A stretch of DNA of 64,000 nucleotides from positions 26,145,253-26,209,252 of the forward strand of contig CM075939.1 in the NCBI GenBank assembly GCA_038030265.1, in the 5' to 3' direction. The position numbers were made by a program, and so were the translations under genes. Shown here one piece after another: positions 59,040-64,000 of the stretch. This DNA comes from Corythucha ciliata (taxonomy: Eukaryota; Arthropoda; Insecta; Hemiptera; Tingidae). Numbering within the stretch: position 1 is the first letter of the stretch; every line of letters begins with the position of its first letter. The notes under the pieces are model-generated. The model did no database searches. It was not told the origin of the DNA and was given only the letters and a program-made list of their open reading frames with translations.

Positions 59040-59720
59040 CGCAAAATCATTTTTGAAACTCCATGCTAACTCCCCGAGATTTCATTTTTGAAGGTAGCCG
59101 GACCTGCCTAATTGGCTTTTCGAGTGCCCCCCCCCCCATAATTAGTTTCAAATGAACCAACCCTTCGAAATTTTGCTTTTTAAGGAGCGAAATCCACAAA
59201 ATTGGTATCTGAAAGTGCCAGTAGATCCACGAAATTTGGAATTTGAAAGAGCTAAATCCACGAACATAGATATTTAAGTGAACCAACCCAGCGAAGTTGA
59301 TTTTTGCAAATAGGACAATAGTGCGAATATTTTGTTTTGTTGATGCAGCGAAACCCTTTGGGTGATTCAGCTCAGCAAAATTGGCTTTTAATAAATGGTC
59401 CAAGTATTTAAAAAAAAAAACAGTCTCATCCACAAATTATTTTGTTCTTAAAAAAACAAAAAAAAACACGAAATTGTTCTTTGGAATGAGCCATCACCCT
59501 GTGAACGATTTTTAAGGCGTGAAATTGACATTTTCAGGGGGCCACAACCCTGCAATATTGGTTTCTGACGCGCCAGACCCACAAAATTTGGGTTTTCTAA
59601 AAAAAACAGAGAATGGCTCTGTTGCAAGACGCCGGAGGCGAAAACAAAAAAAAAAGAAATAAAAATGGATTTTTGAATGGGTTCAACTCTGCTTAATTTA
59701 CTTTTTAGAGAACTGTGAAA
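59040..59720. repeat. Degenerate ~35 bp repeat array
   Basis: Units like CACGAAATTTGGAATTTGAA followed by AGAGCTAAATC, with variants (AAATTGGCTTTT). Same type as the 55-57 kb arrays. Confidence 0.65.
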
Positions 59721-61100
59721 CTGGCTTTTTGAGTGAGCACAGTCTATACCTACACTATAAACTCACAAATTACATCATAACTCATATACTAATCATTCCA
59801 CGGACTTGGTGATACTTTTAATCGATTCAGCTCGCCTAATACGTGGTATTGAACACCCAAATGGGTCAAATTTGTTCTCTCCCAAAATGGATGAGTTGGC
59901 AAACTTCTATACCCCCTCTTAAAAGTCTGTTCCTTAGACAGGATTGATGCGGACTCTTCGAATACTCAAAGCTTTGTAAACCACATTCGATGTTGGTCCC
60001 AATTTATCCGCTATTCGCTCTTTTTTATGGATCAATTCGTGTACTTTAATCAATTGTTTGGTCAAGAAATTTTGCTTAAGCTCAGTTACTCAAGTAATCA
60101 CAAAATTAAACAATATGTGCAATAAGCGGGGTACGAGAATAATGCACTCCCCTCACCATAAACCATTAAGTACGCCCATGGGGTGCACGCGAATTATTTG
60201 TGACTACACAAATAATGACAATTTTCTACATCAACGACCTGGCTCATTTTGAGTCAAACGAAGCAATGCACCTGAAGATGCCCTGGCGAACGGGGCGAAA
60301 ATTCGTGAATGATAAAAGACTGATCAACAACATACTTGGCGGTTTGCTCTTTTCTGCCTTCAACTCCCGAAATTGAACTTCAGGCCCGCCGTAAAAAACT
60401 CTTTAATTATGAATCACAATTAATGTGTAAATTGCGGCTAATGAAATCCATCTTATTTCTCGAACAATAAAATGTCGGTGTTGTAGCCATTTTGAGAGTG
60501 TTACACAATCGACAACGGGAAATTTTAGAAGGGATTATGATATCCTGCTGCCGCCAAGACTCAAGTCTGACATGCCACACAGCCCCCGTGGGTGGGGTTG
60601 TTACAGGCACTTGGTAAACTGCGACGCGACTGGTGACTTGGTGAGCTGTTCACTTACCGACACGAGTCGACAGCGATGAAACAAATACTACTTGTTTACC
60701 TTCTTTCTTGTTTCTTTGCCTATTGAATATTGATTCAATTAGAGACAGGGAAGTCACAAAATTAACCGTTCTCATAAAAATTTGATTCAGAAAAACATTC
60801 TGGAGTAAAGAATGCGTCGAAATCGCGTTGTCCACCTTTTGGTAGTGCTGACCCTTGCATTCACAGATCCAACCCACATCGCTACAGGGAAATTAAGTGT
60901 CTTGAGATTCTTTCCCCCTTTCCTCTTCCTTCCTTTTCATGCCATGCCATGTTCCACGTGAAAGATGATATATCAGTCACGTACGTTGCCATGTTTTTTT
61001 ACGCAAATTAAAACGGCAAAAAAGAAAAACGTCCGAGAAACGTGTATCTCAGTGTCAGTTCAGTGTTTCTGTCGTAATTAACAGTTGTTAAAAATAATGG
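59721..61100. other. Intergenic with a hammerhead-like motif
   Basis: No gene recognised. At 60272-60300 the sequence CTGAAGA, then T, GCCC, a loop, GGGC and GAAA resembles the conserved core of a hammerhead ribozyme, as seen in Penelope-like retroelements. Stems I and III are not convincing. Confidence 0.35.
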
Positions 61101-61220
61101 TCAAAATGCCAGTTGGGTAGGTAAAAGCAGTATAGGTGCAAGAGAAATAAAAACCAGTTCCACAAGACCAACAAAGAATGAGTGCACAGCTGCCACGTCT
61201 CCACCGCCCATCATAGCCCC
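61101..61220 (-). other. Possible terminal coding exon, single membrane helix
   Basis: A strong minus-strand acceptor (TTCTTTTTGTTCAG) is followed in phase 0 by 39 residues starting GAMMGGGDVAAVHSFFVGLV and a stop. The middle forms one hydrophobic helix. I do not recognise the protein, and no upstream exon was identified. Confidence 0.22.
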
Positions 61221-61619
61221 CTGAACAAAAAGAAAATAAAAATGAAGATGTGCGTTGTTGCTGAATACAAAGATCTTCGGCTGCACCGAAGTTCACGTTT
61301 ATAGAAACAATCTCGGGAAAAAAATGTTTTTGGTTCTGAGTGGCGAGCTGAGAACTTGACACTTGACAAGGTCAGGGAACACGAACACGTTCCCCAGTCC
61401 CCACTACTTCACTGCTATCTTCTTCACCGGGACGAGTTGGCTCGGGACTGTTTTTATTAATGTTTTTTTACGCGAGTTTTAAACGTTTCTTTAATTTCAC
61501 TCGAGCGATGCTTTCACATTGAACAGTTTTTACTCGTATGCTCAATTTATTTCGTTCTTGTTGCAGCTATGATTTTTATCTGACCAAACGTCCGGTTTTT
61601 CAATTCATCGTCAAGTACA

Positions 61620-61973
61620 GTGTTATTTCATTTTAAATGTTCAACAAATTCAACGTTCAAATCGTCGGGTGGTGAATCTTTGAAGCCCGTGGACTGCCTT
61701 GCCGGAGTTTATCGATTTTGTAGCCCTCTCGCTCAGGCAGGGGTTCGGTTTCTCTCCCCTTCTGGGTTTCGGTGTTCTTGTGACTGTTGTAGCCATTCCT
61801 CTCACTCTGTGGCGTCCCCCCCAAGGAAATACAAAATAATATCCGTGGAAAAAGAAAAAAAAGAAAGTGAAACGTTTTATCGTGAAGTGCCGAAACAAAA
61901 TGAAGGACCTCACTTAAAAATCTTCGAAAAACTGAGAGAAGAGTTTGATTCGGCAGAGAGGAACGACAACGCT
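61620..61973 (+). other. Possible first coding exon of an unidentified gene
   Basis: A plus-strand open frame whose last third is charged and coding-like (KYKIISVEKEKKESETFYRE, then KIFEKLREEFDSAERNDNA) and ends at a strong donor GTGAGTAA at 61974. The true exon may begin at an acceptor at 61825 (CCCCCCAAG) or at the ATG at 61620. No family was recognised, and no second exon is identified before the window end. Confidence 0.28.
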
Positions 61974-62009
61974 GTGAGTAAAACTTGTAATTGTGATTCT
62001 TCGTTTTAA

Positions 62010-62876
62010 AATCAGACATCATCGCTTTATTTTGTGTCCCAAGCCCTCTAAAAATTGTCCAATTTTAAAGACCGTCACAGTTGTCTAACAGAAACGATTG
62101 AATGTAATTCCGTAGTTTTCAATGTTTTGATGTCTCCTACTTGTGTTATTGTTTTGATTCAACTTGCGTAAAGGGGCATGGAAGTGGGGTCGCCGGGAGT
62201 CTAAAAAGGCTGACCTTGAAATACTTCTCACACCATGTACCAAAGTGACGTAGGTCACGTCGTTTTAAAAGGCGGATTTTTGCCTGTTTTATCTTTCGTA
62301 AAGTAGTGCAATTTTATAAGTCAAGTTCATCGTAATAATTGTGGCCCTACTCGGGCCATTGAACGAGCGTTTTTTTTTCAAGGGAACACCCTCCTCTACC
62401 TTTCCCAACTTGAGCATCGTAGACCGACAACTAACACGTTGCCTGTCAGTTTTACTGCAGAATTGCGATTTTTCGGCTCAAAAGTTGATTCTTATAACCC
62501 TGGAAGCTTCCCCTTCTGACCTACAAAACCAACATTTTAGCTAGTAATTTACACAATTACACAATCTTATATTCATCCTTCTAGAAAAAACCTGAAAGTA
62601 GATCTCAAATCCTCGCACTCTCATAGCTCACCTCAGTAATTGACAATTCAGAAGCGACCCAATTTTTTTGTCTAGTAACTGGAATTTGGACCTAAAAATT
62701 GCGTCTAGGTGGTCGATAAAGATACTCTGACAGAATCCTGAACTATCTATCTCAGACGTTAAACCGAAAAATACCTAGTAGGTAGACCCAATGCGACGAG
62801 CCCCTAAAATTGTTTGACCTTTAAACATCAAATTTTGCCCCAGATGATAATTTCTGTTATTTGCCATACCAAGAGC
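62010..62876. other. Intergenic, nothing recognised
   Basis: No gene, RNA or repeat recognised. Confidence 0.4.
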
Positions 62877-63064
62877 CGCTTAAGGTGCGTTTACACTGAA
62901 GCGTCCCGCGACACCTATGTCTCGACATAAGTGTAAAGTGTCAGATTGACTGTACAAATTCTGATAAAAATCTCTAGAAGTTTGCGTTTACACCAAGGAA
63001 ATTTGTGTCTGAATCTAAATTTCAAGCAGTGTCCCGGGACACTTTGGTGTAATTACACCTGGAG
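62877..63064. mobile_element. Possible MITE (GGTGCGTTTACACTGAAG tips)
   Basis: Starts CTTAAGGTGCGTTTACACTG and ends GACACTTTGGTGTAATTACACC, with CCCGCGACAC/GTCCCGGGAC internal words. Tips loosely inverted. Its TTAAG...ACAC start resembles other MITEs in this window. Confidence 0.4.
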
Positions 63065-63587
63065 CCTGATTCACTAACTTTTTTCATCATTGCTTTTTTC
63101 AAAAATCATATGTTTCCGTTCAGTTTTCTTAATTTCATGAATGAGATTTCAATGTTTCTTCCAAAGCAACGTTTCTATTTCGTTAGAGAATAAAGCCCCT
63201 TTACTCAGCAACAGAAAATCAGGCCTCACATGTTTGATATACTGTCCGAGCATTTTCAAATTTTGTCCTGAGAAAGAAATGTTTAGGTTCTGGAGTTATT
63301 AAAACTAATCAAAACTATCCATTTAATTTTGTCAAACTATCCATTATTAGCTTTTCGGTCCCTTTTTATTAATAAACTAAATAAAATGCGTAGGGGTGTT
63401 AAATGAAATAGCACGGGTGGTATCCACGTGGCAACCATTTTAATTGTGATAGGATAACGCCGTGTTAAAAAAAATTATAACAACCCGTCGTACTTGGGCC
63501 CCAGAATTGCTGCCACTTATTAGGCCACGGACCCACAGGCGATTTTTCTCGGGCAACTATTTAGTCACAAAGATGGAACGCATTGAA

Positions 63588-63803
63588 TCTTATAATAATA
63601 ATAATAATTAGTGGGCGCCGGGTTTCGAACCCGCCAGGCGCCAAAGCCTCCTTTGGGCTCATACGCCGTACCCTGATCCAACCGTGTACTTCACACCCGT
63701 ACTACGCGGGCGTTTCGGTCGGTGCGCGGTTTGTTGAACGCACAGCGCCGGGAACGCCCACACGAAGCCGAGTGGAGCTGTGTCACAGTTCGCCGCTGCC
63801 TTA
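63588..63803 (-). repeat. SINE-like GC-rich repeat, copy 2
   Basis: Second copy of the 2685-2890 repeat. On the minus strand it has GGGTTCGAAACCC (B box, with a full 5 bp T-arm-like stem) and ends in an (ATT)n tail at 63588-63610, where copy 1 has (AAC)n. Open frames across both copies look alike only because the DNA is the same. Confidence 0.65.
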
Positions 63804-64000
63804 AAGCTTGTACACACGGAGACATTTATGTCATGCCATGAAATTTTCAATATGTTCGTGTGATGGTACTGTGAAAAAGTATTAAAACGTAAAACCATAT
63901 GCTTTCATGAAAAAGCCAGGAAACCGCTGGAAAATTGTCAATAATTTTCTCCTTTACCATCTCCATTGTAGAAACTAAGCCCAAAAATACCACACCGACA

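Noticed and set aside
1..64000. CRISPR arrays, operons, bacterial insertion sequences
   Set aside because: The DNA is eukaryotic. No regularly spaced direct repeats with unique spacers were seen, and inverted repeats fit eukaryotic DNA transposons.
1..64000. Intact rRNA or tRNA genes
   Set aside because: No rRNA-like segment was recognised, and every tRNA-like motif seen lacks a pairing acceptor stem.

Overview
This 64 kb window comes from an animal nuclear genome, most likely an arthropod. It holds spliced genes with short GT-AG introns, an orthologue of the Ras/MAPK adaptor aveugle (SAMD10/12 family), a lipin gene, and a dense background of non-LTR retrotransposon fragments, tRNA-derived SINE-like repeats and many small terminal-inverted-repeat (TIR) elements. 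I cannot name the species. Only about 10% of the window is recognisable host coding sequence.

Layout. 1-7.1 kb: mobile and repeat DNA (a foldback MITE, a SINE-like copy, a tRNA-Ala-like relic, a ~17 bp minisatellite and a 150 bp MITE family). 7.15-9.85 kb (+): single-exon SF3B2, a U2 snRNP splicing factor. 10.09-10.46 kb (+): two exons of aveugle, a SAM-domain adaptor, with its first coding exon not found. 10.5-22 kb: degenerate short-period repeats, a broken reverse transcriptase (14.8-16.0 kb, minus) and a 2.96 kb hAT-type element with a perfect 8 bp target duplication that contains a 1.4 kb inverted-repeat element. 22.05-23.41 kb (-): a six-exon malate dehydrogenase-like gene with intact reading frame and splice sites but nearly all catalytic residues replaced. 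23.4-41.6 kb: mobile DNA, including a FLYWCH-domain mini-element nested in a longer inverted-repeat structure, a decayed non-LTR retrotransposon, and a 1.65 kb foldback element with a perfect 9 bp target duplication. 41.65-50.9 kb (+): the lipin phosphatidate phosphatase gene in 15 coding exons, with two homologous alternative last exons. 51-64 kb: RNase H fragments of non-LTR elements, a 500-N assembly gap, MITEs, more short-period repeat and a second SINE-like copy.

The host genes do not form a pathway. SF3B2 acts in nuclear splicing, aveugle scaffolds Raf activation, lipin makes diacylglycerol and can act as a nuclear co-regulator, and the malate dehydrogenase-like protein probably no longer catalyses its family's reaction. 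The most notable observations are the catalytically degenerate malate dehydrogenase paralogue, the duplicated lipin terminal exons, three element insertions with readable target-site duplications, and a degenerate ~30-36 bp repeat that recurs at nine or more sites.
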